Shown: positions 8,659 to 17,314, numbered from the stretch's first letter. The stretch: DNA of 64,000 bases from JAOPZW01 sp963806015 (GCA_963806015.1 CAWDWM010000005.1:62001-126000), one strand, 5' to 3'. Made by a program: numbers and translations. The notes: generated from the sequence alone by a model not told the origin.

Positions 8659-9819
8659 TCACGCGTCGACGAGCTCGAGGAACTGCCACTTCTTGTCGTC
8701 GGCCAGCCCGGCCAGCTTGCGCCCGATCGTCTGCTGGATGGGCAGCGACGGGATGACGTGCTGGGTGCCCGCGTGCATGTCGCGGAAGAGCTGCTGGACC
8801 TTGCCCGAGCGCAGCCCGGTGGTCCCCGAGGAGGCGTAGACGAACTTCGCCACTTCGTGCGCGGCCCACGTGACGTGGATCGTGCCCAGGCGGATGTTCG
8901 TGTTCTGGTCGACCGACAGGTCCTCGTCGCGCGCGAGCGTCTCGGTCACGTCGGTCCAGGTCTCGAAGATCAGCGCCCGCGCGGCACGGCGGATGCCCTC
9001 TGCGCGCGCGAAGCCCTCCTGGAAGCTCTGGTTGTCGGCCAGCGCGCCGGGACGGCCGGCCTTCGCCTGCACCATCTTCGCCAGCTCGTCGATCAGGCGC
9101 CGCGCGATGCCCAGCGCCCAGCCCGAGTGGCAGATCCCGGCGATGTTGATGATCCCCAGGCGGTAGAGGTTGCCGCCGCGCTCGGGGGTCTCGGTGACCG
9201 CGAAGTGCGAGAAGTGCTCGGGGACGAAGACCGAGTCGATCTCGTAGTCGATGCTGCCGGTCGCGCGCAGGCCCATCACGTCCCAGTTGTCGATCAGGGT
9301 CGCCTGCTCGACGGGGAGCACGAAGATCCGCGGCTCGCCGGTGCCCTCGACGACGCCGAGCGTGTGGATGAAGCCCGAGTGCTTGATCCCCGAGGCGAAC
9401 TGCCAGGACCCGCTGAGCACGTGGCCGCCGTCCTGGGCGACCGCCTTACCCGGCCGGGTGCCCTGCCCGGCGATGACCGGGAAGCGCTCGCCGCCGAAGA
9501 TCTCCTCGACCGCCTGATCGCCCAGGTAGGCGGCGCCGGTGCCGATCGCCAGCCCGGCCGCCATCGTCACCCAGCCCGTCGAGGGGTCGGCGTAGGCGAG
9601 CTGATCGATGACCTTCAGCGAGCTGACGGGATCGAGCTCGGAGCCACCCAGCTCCTTCGGGACCCACATGCCGAAGAGGCCCGCGTCGTGCAGGGCGTCG
9701 ACGACCGGGTCGGAGAGCCGTCCGCGCTCGTCGCCCTCGGCGGCGTGCTCGTCGATGAGCGCCTCGAGGCGGCGCGCCTCGTCCAGGAGCTCGGGGGTGG
9801 TCGTCGTGGTCTCGGTCAT
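8659..9819 (-). CDS. Acyl-CoA dehydrogenase-like flavoprotein, probable group D monooxygenase component
   Basis: A 386-residue acyl-CoA-dehydrogenase-fold protein. The N-terminal helical domain (LLDEARRLEALIDEHAAEGDERGRLSDPVVDALHDAGLFGMWVP region) and the middle beta domain with SGSWQFASGIKHSGF are like those of HsaA/HpaB-type two-component flavin monooxygenases. The C-terminal four-helix domain with VYASSGTTGLRSGKVQQLFRD, ending HVIPSLPIQQTIGRKL, also matches. The SGxWxFASG motif favours the oxygenase group over true acyl-CoA dehydrogenases, which need a catalytic Glu I cannot place. No flavin reductase gene is adjacent, so the reductant is unknown. The gene is monocistronic-looking; 144 bases upstream of the ABC ATPase start show no gene. 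Confidence 0.82.
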   Translation of the reverse strand: MTETTTTTPELLDEARRLEALIDEHAAEGDERGRLSDPVVDALHDAGLFGMWVPKELGGSELDPVSSLKVIDQLAYADPSTGWVTMAAGLAIGTGAAYLGDQAVEEIFGGERFPVIAGQGTRPGKAVAQDGGHVLSGSWQFASGIKHSGFIHTLGVVEGTGEPRIFVLPVEQATLIDNWDVMGLRATGSIDYEIDSVFVPEHFSHFAVTETPERGGNLYRLGIINIAGICHSGWALGIARRLIDELAKMVQAKAGRPGALADNQSFQEGFARAEGIRRAARALIFETWTDVTETLARDEDLSVDQNTNIRLGTIHVTWAAHEVAKFVYASSGTTGLRSGKVQQLFRDMHAGTQHVIPSLPIQQTIGRKLAGLADDKKWQFLELVDA

Positions 9820-9845
9820 ACGGTCTCCTGTGTTGGTCCTGGGGT

Positions 9846-10586
9846 TCAGCCGCCGGCGGGGTTTCGACCCTGGGCGGGACGGAGTGGGCGAACCTCGGCC
9901 ACGGGCTCGGCCTCGCGGCCTGCCACCTCGGCCAGGGCGCGTTCGAGCGCCTCGATGCGTGCCGCGAGCCCCTTGATGGCGTCCGCCACGGGGTCGGGAA
10001 GATGGATCCAGTCGGCGTCGGGGCCCTCGACCTTGCGCCCGTCGACGCGGACGACGTGCCCGGGGTTCCCGACGACCGTCGAGTTGGGCGGCACGTCGGT
10101 GATGACGACGCTGTTGGCGCCGATCTTGGCGCCGTGGCCGATCGTGATCGGTCCCAGCAGCTTGGCGCCCGACCCGATGGTGACGTTGTCCTGCACGGTC
10201 GGGTGGCGCTTGCCGGTGGCGAAGCCCGTGCCGCCCAGCGTCACGCCCTGATAGAGCGTCACGTCGCTGCCGATCTCCGCGGTCTCGCCCACGACGACGC
10301 CGGTGCCGTGGTCGATGAAGAGGCCGTCGCCGATCTGCGCTGCCGGATGGATCTCGATCCCGGTCACCGCGCGCGTCAAGGTGCTCATCGCACGGGGTAC
10401 GAACGGGACGCCGGCATGGTGCAGCACATGGGCCACGCGATGGGCCAGGAGGGCGTGCACGCCCGGCCAGCTCGTGAGGATCTCGACCGACGAGACGCCG
10501 CGCGCCGCGGGGTCGCGATCGTGTGCAGCGGCGACGTCGCGGCGGATCTCACCGGCGACCCGCCGCAGCGTGCCGAGACCGAGCAT
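9846..10586 (-). CDS. cysE: Serine O-acetyltransferase
   Basis: CysE makes O-acetylserine from serine and acetyl-CoA, the substrate of the cysteine synthase encoded just downstream on the same strand. The 246-residue protein starts MLGLGTLRRVAGEIRRDV. It shows the WPGVHALLAHRVAH segment, EIHPAAQIGDGLFIDHGTGVVVGE, and the left-handed beta-helix hexapeptide repeats through VTLYQGVTLGGTG, RHPTV, IGSGAKLLGPITIG and GANSVVITDVPPNSTVVGNP. The tail is longer than usual and ends in a helix (IEALERALAEVAG). The ATG at 10586 lies only 18 bases from the divergent hydrolase start. Confidence 0.95.
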   Translation of the reverse strand: MLGLGTLRRVAGEIRRDVAAAHDRDPAARGVSSVEILTSWPGVHALLAHRVAHVLHHAGVPFVPRAMSTLTRAVTGIEIHPAAQIGDGLFIDHGTGVVVGETAEIGSDVTLYQGVTLGGTGFATGKRHPTVQDNVTIGSGAKLLGPITIGHGAKIGANSVVITDVPPNSTVVGNPGHVVRVDGRKVEGPDADWIHLPDPVADAIKGLAARIEALERALAEVAGREAEPVAEVRPLRPAQGRNPAGG

Positions 10587-10604
10587 GGGACGTACGATAA
10601 CCGG

Positions 10605-11246
10605 GTGCGCTTCCTCATCTTGCATGGTTGGCAAGGTTCGGGTCCCGAACACTGGCAGACGTGGCTCGCCGCCCGGTTGCGCGCCGCCGGACACCACGTC
10701 CAGTACCCCGAGCTGCCGGCCTGCGACGAGCCGTGCCCCGATCGCTGGGGCATCGCCTTCCGCTCCGAGCTGGGGCGCCTCGCCGCCCGCCCGGACGACC
10801 AGCGCGTCGTGGTGGCGCACTCGCTGGGCTGCGTGCTGTGGCTGCGTGAGGCGGCCAACGTCGCGCCGTCGCGGCGCGTGGACCGCGTCGCCCTGGTCTG
10901 CCCGCCGTGCCCGGGCGCGGCCGTGCCCGAGCTGGCCGGCTTCTATCCGACGGGCGCCGAGCGCGCGGCCGTCGCGGCGGCCGCCGGCGAGACGCGCCTG
11001 GTGTGCGCCGATGACGACCCGTACTGCCCCGGGGAGAACGCGGCGCGCTTCTGGGCGCAGCCGCTGGGCCTGGCGGTCGACCTGCTGCCGGGCGCCGGCC
11101 ACATCAACGTCGAGGCCGGGTTCGGCCCGTGGCCCGAGATGGAAGCGTGGTGCCTGGGCGAGCGCGCCGCGCTCACGCAGACACCAACCGGCCTCCGGCC
11201 GGGGAGACCCACCTCAGGCGGCGTGCCTGCCATCGGGACTCCGTAG
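10605..11246 (+). CDS. RBBP9/YdeN-family alpha/beta hydrolase
   Basis: A 213-residue serine hydrolase of the RBBP9/YdeN type. The signature LILHGWQGSGPEHWQTWL opens the protein; VVVAHSLGCVLWL contains the nucleophile Ser; ADDDPYCP contains the acid Asp; and GAGHINVEAGFGPWPE contains the catalytic His. The substrate is unknown for most of the family. The start is GTG 10605, giving an extremely short divergent spacer with cysE, so their promoters must overlap. The C-terminal tail after ERAALTQTP is low complexity and extends beyond the usual family end. Confidence 0.88.
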   Translation: MRFLILHGWQGSGPEHWQTWLAARLRAAGHHVQYPELPACDEPCPDRWGIAFRSELGRLAARPDDQRVVVAHSLGCVLWLREAANVAPSRRVDRVALVCPPCPGAAVPELAGFYPTGAERAAVAAAAGETRLVCADDDPYCPGENAARFWAQPLGLAVDLLPGAGHINVEAGFGPWPEMEAWCLGERAALTQTPTGLRPGRPTSGGVPAIGTP

Positions 11247-11272
11247 CCCCCCCGGGCCGCCTTCGGCACTCC

Positions 11273-12238
11273 TTAGCCGGCAGCCGTCTGATCCGCGCGC
11301 GGGGCGAAGAACGGCGCCGAGATGTAGCGCTCGCCGGAGTCGGGCAGCACGGTGACGATGCGCTTGCCCCGCGACTCGGGACGCTGGGCGACCTCGAGCG
11401 CCGCCCACAACGCCGCGCCGCACGAGATGCCCGCGAGGATGCCTTCGCGCGCGGCGGCGGCGTGCGCCGTGGCGATCGCGTCGCCGTCGGAGCAGGTGAG
11501 GATCTCGTCGAGGACGTCGCGGTCGAGCACGGCGGGGACGAAGCCGGCGCCGATCCCCTGGATGCGATGCGGCCCCGGGGTACCCCCGGAGAGCACCGGC
11601 GACGCCTCGGGCTCGACGCCGATCACGGTCGCCTTCGGGTTGTGCGCCTTGAGCGCCTGGCCGACGCCGGTGATCGTCCCGCCGGTGCCCACCCCGGCCA
11701 CGAAGACGTCGACCTTGCCGTCGAGCGCCGCGAGGATCTCGGGGCCGGTGCCCGTGCGGTGGGCCTCGGGGTTGGCCGGGTTGGAGAACTGGTCGGGCAG
11801 GAAGACATCGGGGTCGCGCGCCGCGGCGCGGGCGGCGTCGACGGCCTCGTTCATGCCCCCGAGCGACTCCACGATCTCGACCTGCGCGCCGTAGAGGCGC
11901 AGCAGCGCCTCGCGCTCGCGGCTCATGCCCTGCGGGAGGAAGATCGACAGGTCGTAGCCCATGGCCGCACAGCAGAAGGCCAGCGCGATGCCGGTGTTGC
12001 CCGAGGTCGCCTCCACGATCGTGGTACGGCCGGGCTCGATCAGCCCGTCGCGCTCCGCGGCGTCGAGCATGGCCACGCCGATGCGGTCCTTGACCGATCC
12101 TCCGGGGTTGAAGGCTTCGAGCTTGCCGTAGAGCTCGACGTCGAGCCCGTCGGGCACCAGCCGTGTGAGCTGGACCATCGGCGTGTTGCCGACGGTCTCG
12201 GCGATGTTGATCGGGATTCGCGGCATTCGGGCCGCCAC
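11273..12238 (-). CDS. cysK: Cysteine synthase A
   Basis: A PLP enzyme that converts O-acetylserine and sulfide into cysteine. The 321-residue product has the opening INIAETVGNTPMVQLTRL and the PLP-lysine motif NPGGSVKDRIG. It also carries the substrate loop EATSGNTGIALA, the phosphate-binding loop GVGTGGTITGVGQ and the C-terminal LPDSGERYIS. The start is GTG 12238 or the in-frame ATG 12226 (MPRIPINIAET); the second fits the family length better. It forms the cysteine pathway with cysE about 700 bases away on the same strand, separated by the oppositely oriented hydrolase. Confidence 0.95.
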   Translation of the reverse strand: MAARMPRIPINIAETVGNTPMVQLTRLVPDGLDVELYGKLEAFNPGGSVKDRIGVAMLDAAERDGLIEPGRTTIVEATSGNTGIALAFCCAAMGYDLSIFLPQGMSREREALLRLYGAQVEIVESLGGMNEAVDAARAAARDPDVFLPDQFSNPANPEAHRTGTGPEILAALDGKVDVFVAGVGTGGTITGVGQALKAHNPKATVIGVEPEASPVLSGGTPGPHRIQGIGAGFVPAVLDRDVLDEILTCSDGDAIATAHAAAAREGILAGISCGAALWAALEVAQRPESRGKRIVTVLPDSGERYISAPFFAPRADQTAAG

Positions 12239-12265
12239 GGAGACTACCGGCGGCCCGTAGGTGAG

Positions 12266-12454
12266 CTACCGCCTGCGTCCGACGACGGCTGCGATCGGGG
12301 CGCGATCCTCGTCGAGGAGCGGCCTCGCGTCGGGGCGCGGCGGGCGCGCCAGACGCAGGCGCCGCACGAGCGCGTCCTGGATGGTGGCGCCGGCGTCGAG
12401 CGCGGTCGTCGCGGGCGCCCGGCGTGCAGGCTCGGCCTTGCGTTGGTGGAGCAT
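12266..12454 (-). CDS. Possible small basic protein
   Basis: A 62-residue reading frame from ATG 12454 to 12266, rich in Arg, Ala and Pro (ends IAAVVGRRR). It fills the gap between cysK and the next gene. The middle has a helix-like AGATIQDALVRRLRLARPP stretch. An AGGTG element sits close upstream of the ATG. I do not recognise a family, and in such GC-rich DNA a frame this short can be open by chance, so this is only a candidate. Confidence 0.25.
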   Translation of the reverse strand: MLHQRKAEPARRAPATTALDAGATIQDALVRRLRLARPPRPDARPLLDEDRAPIAAVVGRRR

Positions 12455-12513
12455 GGACACCTGAACGCAGGCCCGCCGCCGAACTTGCGGTGGGCTGCGC
12501 GTAGGCTGGGGCG

Positions 12514-12789
12514 ATGACCGATCGGATCGTGCTCGAGCCCGAGGAGATCGCGGGCCTGATCCGCGGCGCGCGCCTGCTGGAGCTGCGCCAGGACACGCCG
12601 GCGGAGACGCGCGAGCGCTGGCTGGCCACCGCGATGACCGCCATGGACGCGCTGTGCGGCCTGAGCCAGCGGGCGGGGACCAACGCGGTCTGGGACGTGC
12701 TCGAGATGCTCGAGCGCCGCGAGCTGCTGGCCTTCTCGACGCTGATGGCCTCCGAGCTGAGCGAGACGGAGTTCTCGGCGGCCGACTGA
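12514..12789 (+). CDS. Hypothetical helical protein
   Basis: A 91-residue acidic protein starting MTDRIVLEPEEIAGLI and ending ELSETEFSAAD. It is predicted to be all-helical with Leu and Glu/Arg alternation (ARLLELRQDTPAETRERWL, VLEMLERRELLAF). No membrane segment, signal peptide or metal motif is visible and no family is recognised. It sits directly upstream of the exporter operon on the same strand with a 52-base gap containing a strong GAGGAGG (12817-12823). The codon pattern and compact size make it a believable gene. Confidence 0.6.
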   Translation: MTDRIVLEPEEIAGLIRGARLLELRQDTPAETRERWLATAMTAMDALCGLSQRAGTNAVWDVLEMLERRELLAFSTLMASELSETEFSAAD

Positions 12790-12841
12790 GGCCGCGACCT
12801 TCTTCGCTTCCTATTAGAGGAGGCTGGTTGATTGGCTGCCC

Positions 12842-13288
12842 GTGAGCATCTTTCGGCCGGTCTGCGCCATCGCCGGCGCCCTCGTCGTCGCCGTCGCACT
12901 TGCCGCCTGCGGCGGCGGCTCGAACGCGACCTCCACCGCGAGCGCCGGAGCCGGAGCCAATGCCCCGGGCAACGGGAGGCGCGGCTTCCTGCAGGACCCC
13001 AAGGTCGTCGCGTGCCTCAAGCAGCAGGGCGTGACCATCCCGAGCGGTCGCGGTGGTGGCAACGGCGGCCCACCCGGCGGCCAGAACGGTCAGCCGCCGA
13101 ACGGTCAGCCGCCGACGGGCACGAACCGACGACCGCCATCCGGCCAGGGTGCTCCGAACGGCCCTGGCTCGGCGCAGTTCCAGAAGCTGCGCGCGGCGCT
13201 GCAGAAGTGCGGCGTCGACTTCGGCGGCCGGCCGCCGAACGGGCAGCCGCCGCAGGGCCAGGGCACCACGACCACGAACGCGAGCTGA
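12842..13288 (+). CDS. Lipoprotein with Gly-Gln-Pro-Pro-Asn-rich repeats, first gene of exporter operon
   Basis: A 148-residue secreted lipoprotein. The signal peptide (CAIAGALVVAVALAAC) ends in the lipobox LAAC at about residue 23. The mature part has two short Cys-containing segments, DPKVVACLKQQGVTIP and LRAALQKCGVDFG, separated and followed by low-complexity repeats of the NGQPP type. The spaced pair CLKQQGV and CLQKCGV-like segments look like a duplicated motif. The start is GTG 12842; the nearest good Shine-Dalgarno (GAGGAGG) is 18 bases away, which is long. The stop is one base from the adaptor ATG (TGACATG), so it belongs to the operon and probably acts outside the membrane with the exporter. 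Confidence 0.8.
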   Translation: MSIFRPVCAIAGALVVAVALAACGGGSNATSTASAGAGANAPGNGRRGFLQDPKVVACLKQQGVTIPSGRGGGNGGPPGGQNGQPPNGQPPTGTNRRPPSGQGAPNGPGSAQFQKLRAALQKCGVDFGGRPPNGQPPQGQGTTTTNAS

Positions 13289-13289
13289 C

Positions 13290-14624
13290 ATGCGCCGGCC
13301 GGCCCTCATCACCGTCACGCTCGCCGTGCTGGCCGCCGCCGCAGTGGTGGGCGCGGTGGTCGTCGTCGGCTCGCCGGCGACGACCAGTGCTCAGGAGCGG
13401 ACGGTCACCGTCGCGCGCGGCGTGATCCAGTCGACCGTGTCGGGCAGTGGGAACCTCGAGCCCGCCAACCAGGCCGACGTTGACTTTGCCGCCAGCGGCG
13501 AGATCACGCACATCTACGTCAAGGCCGGCCAGCATGTCGCCCGCGACGAGCTTCTGGCGAGGGTCGACCCGGACGCCGCCAACGTGGCGCTCGCCCAGGC
13601 CGAGGCGAGCCTGCAGTCGGCGCAGGACGCGCTCGACCAGGCCGAGACGGCGGCCAGCACCACGACGACCGCGGCGACCACCGCCACCGCTGCGAACAGC
13701 GCAGGCGGCAACTCATCTTCCTCCGGCTCCGGCGCGACCAGCACCATGACCGTCGCCGCGGCGCAGGCCAGCCTCGACAGCGCGCAGCTCAGCGTCACGA
13801 GCGCCGAGAAGGACGTCGCCGCGACGACCCTGCGCGCCCCGATGGCGGGCACCGTCACCGCGGTCAATGGCGCCGTCGGTACGACGGTGAGCGGCAGCTC
13901 GTCGTCCTCCTCCTCGTCCTCCTCGAGCGGCTCGGGCGGCGCGACGGTCACCGGCGGCCTCGGAGGCGGGGCGAGCACGAGCACGTCGAGCTCGTCCTCG
14001 AGCTCGAGCTTCATCACCCTCGCGCAGCTCAGCCGCTTCAGGATGCAGGTCTCCCTGAGCGAGTCCGACATCGGCTCGGTCAAGGTGGGCCAGCCCGCGA
14101 CGGTCACCGTCAACGCGGCGTCCGGCGAGGAGTTCGCCGCCCGCGTGTCGCAGATCGGCGTGCTCTCGTCGTCCTCCGGCTCGGACACCAGCAGCGCGGT
14201 CAGCTACCCGGTCACCCTGACCCTCGATCAGACGAGCAGCCATCTGAAGGCCGGGATGAGCGCCACGGCCGACATCGTCACCTCGCAGGTCACGGGCCTG
14301 GCCGTCCCCTCGCAGGCGCTCACGGGCTCGACGGTCACCGTCCAGGCCGCCGACGGCACCCAGACGAAGCAGCGTGTGCAGACCGGGGTCGTGGGCGACT
14401 CGACCACGCAGATCGTCAGTGGCCTGAAGGCGGGCGACACGCTCGTCGTCCGTTCGGCCGCCGCGGCCCTGGGGGCGGCGGCCTCGGGCTCGGACCAGCT
14501 CAACAACGCGATCCGCAGCCGGGTCGGCGCGGGCGGGCTGGGAGGCGGACTCGGCGGGGGCGCCGGCTTCGGTGGCGGCGGGGGCCTCCGCGGCGCCGCC
14601 GGGGGCGGCGCGAGAACGCCATGA
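13290..14624 (+). CDS. HlyD/MacA-type efflux adaptor with serine-rich insertions
   Basis: A 444-residue membrane-anchored adaptor. After an N-terminal membrane helix (LITVTLAVLAAAAVVGAVVVV), the first lipoyl half is visible as GSGNLEPANQADVDFAASG...VKAGQHVARDELLARVDPD, then a coiled-coil hairpin (ANVALAQAEASLQSAQDALDQAE and AQASLDSAQLSVTSAEKDV), then the second lipoyl half TLRAPMAGTVTAVNGAVGTTV and a beta-barrel. Long Ser/Thr/Gly runs interrupt the hairpin near residues 112-145 and the barrel near 195-245. The C-terminus is a Gly-rich tail. In MacAB-like systems the adaptor couples the permease to the outside. The stop overlaps the next start (ATGA). Confidence 0.9.
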   Translation: MRRPALITVTLAVLAAAAVVGAVVVVGSPATTSAQERTVTVARGVIQSTVSGSGNLEPANQADVDFAASGEITHIYVKAGQHVARDELLARVDPDAANVALAQAEASLQSAQDALDQAETAASTTTTAATTATAANSAGGNSSSSGSGATSTMTVAAAQASLDSAQLSVTSAEKDVAATTLRAPMAGTVTAVNGAVGTTVSGSSSSSSSSSSSGSGGATVTGGLGGGASTSTSSSSSSSSFITLAQLSRFRMQVSLSESDIGSVKVGQPATVTVNAASGEEFAARVSQIGVLSSSSGSDTSSAVSYPVTLTLDQTSSHLKAGMSATADIVTSQVTGLAVPSQALTGSTVTVQAADGTQTKQRVQTGVVGDSTTQIVSGLKAGDTLVVRSAAAALGAAASGSDQLNNAIRSRVGAGGLGGGLGGGAGFGGGGGLRGAAGGGARTP

Positions 14625-15358
14625 GCGCGCTTCCCGCCGCGCGACGCGTCCGCCGGCCGGTCATCGACATCGAGGACGTCGAGCGCGTCTACCGGCTCGG
14701 CGAGGACGTCGAGGTGCGGGCGCTGGCGGGCGTCTCGCTGCGCATCGCCCGCGGGGAGTTCGTGGCCATCATGGGCAGCTCGGGCAGCGGCAAGAGCACG
14801 CTGATGCACATCCTCGGCTGCCTCGACGCTCCGACCGCGGGGCGCTACCTCCTCGACGGGGTCGACGTGCGCGACATCCCCGAGGACGACCTCGCCGATC
14901 TGCGCAACCGCAAGATCGGCTTCGTCTTTCAGAGCTTCAACCTCGTGGCCCGCACGACGGCGCTGGCCAACGTCGAACTGCCCCTGGCCTACGCCGGCCT
15001 CGGGCGTCGCGAGCGCCGCAGCCGCGCGGTCGCCGCGCTCGCCGCGGTGGGCATGGAGGACCGCCAGAACCACCTCCCCTCCGAGCTCTCCGGCGGCCAG
15101 CAGCAGCGCACCGCGGTCGCGCGGGCGATCGTCACCGACCCCGCCATCGTGCTCGCCGATGAGCCGACCGGCAACCTCGACTCCCACTCGACCGAGGAGA
15201 TCCTCGCGATCTTCTCGCGCCTGAACGCCGAGGGGCGCACGGTCATCCTCATCACACACGAGAGCGACGTCGCGGCGCGCGCGCGGCGCGTCGTGCGCCT
15301 GAGCGACGGGCGCGTTCTGTCGGATGAGCACGCGCCCGCGCGCGAGGAGGCCGCGTGA
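14621..15358 (+). CDS. MacB/LolD-type ABC transporter ATP-binding protein
   Basis: A 245-residue ATPase of the MacB/LolD subfamily. It has Walker A MGSSGSGKSTLMHILG around residue 50, the family-typical FVFQSFNLVARTTALANVELPL Q-loop region, the signature LSGGQQQRTAVARAI, Walker B VLADEPTGNLD and H-loop ILITHE. It overlaps the adaptor upstream (ATGA) and the permease downstream (GTGA), so the three are coupled. The separate ATPase and permease polypeptides contrast with the fused MacB of Gram-negative bacteria but are the norm in Gram-positives. Confidence 0.95.
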   Translation: MSALPAARRVRRPVIDIEDVERVYRLGEDVEVRALAGVSLRIARGEFVAIMGSSGSGKSTLMHILGCLDAPTAGRYLLDGVDVRDIPEDDLADLRNRKIGFVFQSFNLVARTTALANVELPLAYAGLGRRERRSRAVAALAAVGMEDRQNHLPSELSGGQQQRTAVARAIVTDPAIVLADEPTGNLDSHSTEEILAIFSRLNAEGRTVILITHESDVAARARRVVRLSDGRVLSDEHAPAREEAA

Positions 15359-16581
15359 CGCCCGCCGAGACACTGCGCATCGCGGTGTCAGGGATCGCCG
15401 CCAACAAGCTGCGCTCCGGGCTGACCATCCTGGGCATGACGATCGGGGTCGCGGCGGTGATCGTCCTCGTCGCCGTGGGCAACGGGTCCAAGCAGCAGGT
15501 CCAGGCCGGCATCGACGCGCTCGGCTCCAACGTGCTCATCGTCCAGGCCCAGAACGGCCCCGGCGGCCCGGGCGGCTTTCGCTTCGGCGGGGGCGGCGGG
15601 CTGACGCTGAGCACCCAGGACGCCACCGCCCTGCAGGACGCCTTCAACGCGCCCGACGTGAAGTCCGCGGCGCCCGTGGTCAACGCCACGGGTACCACGC
15701 TGGTCGCGGGTTCGACGAGCTACTCGCCCTCGTCGGTCGTCGGCTCGACGCCCACCTACGCCACGACGCGCGACTTCCAGGTGGCGGCCGGTTCGATGTT
15801 CACGGCCCAGGACGTCAAGAAGCACCGGCGCGTGGTGATCCTCGGCCCGACGGTCGTATCGAACCTCTTCGCCGGCCAGGACCCGGTGGGCCAGTCGGTG
15901 CGCATTGACGGCACGAGCTTCGAGGTCACCGGCGTGACCAGGCCGAAGGGGTCCAACGGCGTCCAGGACCAGGACGACGTCGTGATCGCGCCCATCACCG
16001 CCGTGCAGGACGCCATCAGCGGCTACGGCTCGATCAGCAACATCACCGTGCAGGGTCGCGCGACCGCGACGCTCGACGCCGCGCAGGCCCAGGTGACGTC
16101 GATCCTCGAGCAGCGCCACCACGTCACCGACACCGCGAACCCCGGCTTCCAGGTCATCAACCAGGGCTCGGTACGCGAGGCGTCCAATCAGAGCACCCAG
16201 GTCTTCACCACGCTGCTCGGGGCGGTCGCCGCCATCTCGCTGCTCGTCGGCGGGATCGGGGTCATGAACATCATGCTCGTCAGCGTCACCGAGCGCACGC
16301 GCGAGATCGGCATCCGCAAGGCCATCGGCGCGCGGCGGGCCGACATCCTCACGCAGTTCCTCACCGAGGCCGTCCTCGTGTCGGTCTTCGGCGGCCTGCT
16401 CGGGGTCGCCGCCGGCATCGTGGGCAGCCACTTCACCATCGTCGGCGTCACACCGGTGATCGCCGTCTACTCGATCTTCCTGGCCTTCGGCGCCGCGCTG
16501 GCGTGCGGCCTGGTGTTCGGCACCTACCCCGCCGCGCGCGCCGCGGGCATGCGCCCGATCGACGCCCTCAGATTCGAATGA
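15355..16581 (+). CDS. MacB-type ABC transporter permease (FtsX-like)
   Basis: A 408-residue permease with four membrane helices in the MacB/FtsX layout. The first helix follows KLRSGLTILGMTIGVAAVIVLVAVG. A large extracytoplasmic domain comes next (residues about 45-270), then three C-terminal helices starting at LLGAVAAISLLVGGIGVMNIMLVSVTERTREIGIRKAIGA, which is the diagnostic block. It starts at GTG 15355 inside the ATPase stop. It powers mechanotransmission rather than classic channel transport in characterised homologues; the substrate is unknown here. Its stop overlaps the ATG of the next gene (ATGA at 16578). Confidence 0.95.
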   Translation: MTPAETLRIAVSGIAANKLRSGLTILGMTIGVAAVIVLVAVGNGSKQQVQAGIDALGSNVLIVQAQNGPGGPGGFRFGGGGGLTLSTQDATALQDAFNAPDVKSAAPVVNATGTTLVAGSTSYSPSSVVGSTPTYATTRDFQVAAGSMFTAQDVKKHRRVVILGPTVVSNLFAGQDPVGQSVRIDGTSFEVTGVTRPKGSNGVQDQDDVVIAPITAVQDAISGYGSISNITVQGRATATLDAAQAQVTSILEQRHHVTDTANPGFQVINQGSVREASNQSTQVFTTLLGAVAAISLLVGGIGVMNIMLVSVTERTREIGIRKAIGARRADILTQFLTEAVLVSVFGGLLGVAAGIVGSHFTIVGVTPVIAVYSIFLAFGAALACGLVFGTYPAARAAGMRPIDALRFE

Positions 16582-17285
16582 CCAACCCAGAACCGGAGCG
16601 ACCCATGCCCGACCGCGACGACCGCCTCCTCGACCTCGACGACGACGTGGACGTCGACGTCGACGAGTACGAGGATGGCTGGGAGCCGGCGGCCCAGGAG
16701 CGCGCCCTCCCCCCGCGCCCGCGTCGGCGGCTCGTCACACCGGTCTCCGCGGCCCTCGCCGTGGTGCTGATCGCCGCCGCCGGCTTCATCGGCGGCGTCG
16801 AGGTCCAGAAGGGTCAGGCCGACAACTCGGGGGCGGCCGGCGGCGCCGCCGGCGGGCCCGCGGCGCTCGCCGCCGGCGCCGGTGGGGGCGGCGCGGCGGC
16901 CGGGGCGCGCGGCGGCTTCCCGGGGCGCGGCGGCGCCCAGGGCAACGCCACCGTCGGCTCCGTCGCCAACAAGCACGGCAGCACGCTGTACGTGAAGGAC
17001 AGCGACGGCAACACCGTGCGCGTGAAGACCACGAGCCACTCGAAGGTCAACCGCACCGCGACGGCGAGCGTCGGCGCAATTCACCCCGGCGACACGGTCA
17101 TCGTCCAGGGCACCAAGAGCGCCGGCGGGACGATCACCGCGACCCAGATCAACGCGACGTCCTCGTCGGCGGCCGGCGGACTCGCCGGCTTCTTCGGCGG
17201 CGGCGGCGGGTTCCCCGGTGGTGGTGGCGGCGGTGGCGGCGGCGGCGCGGCCCCGAGCGCGCCGCCGCAGGGCTCGGGCGGTTGA
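16578..17285 (+). CDS. Glycine-rich single-pass membrane protein with DUF5666-like domain
   Basis: A 235-residue protein and the last gene of the operon. An acidic cytoplasmic head (DDRLLDLDDDVDVDVDEYED) precedes one membrane helix (VSAALAVVLIAAAGFIGGVEV, residues about 58-78). Outside the membrane are a Gly/Ala-rich linker, a small beta domain (ATVGSVANKHGSTLYVKDSD, GNTVRVKT, VGAIHPGDTVIVQGT) that resembles DUF5666/OB-like repeats, and a Gly-rich tail. It overlaps the permease stop by ATGA. Its job in the exporter is not known; the position suggests an accessory extracytoplasmic component. Confidence 0.8.
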   Translation: MTNPEPERPMPDRDDRLLDLDDDVDVDVDEYEDGWEPAAQERALPPRPRRRLVTPVSAALAVVLIAAAGFIGGVEVQKGQADNSGAAGGAAGGPAALAAGAGGGGAAAGARGGFPGRGGAQGNATVGSVANKHGSTLYVKDSDGNTVRVKTTSHSKVNRTATASVGAIHPGDTVIVQGTKSAGGTITATQINATSSSAAGGLAGFFGGGGGFPGGGGGGGGGGAAPSAPPQGSGG

Positions 17286-17314
17286 CGCCTCAGCGGCCGC
17301 CGGCGCGCGGCGGG

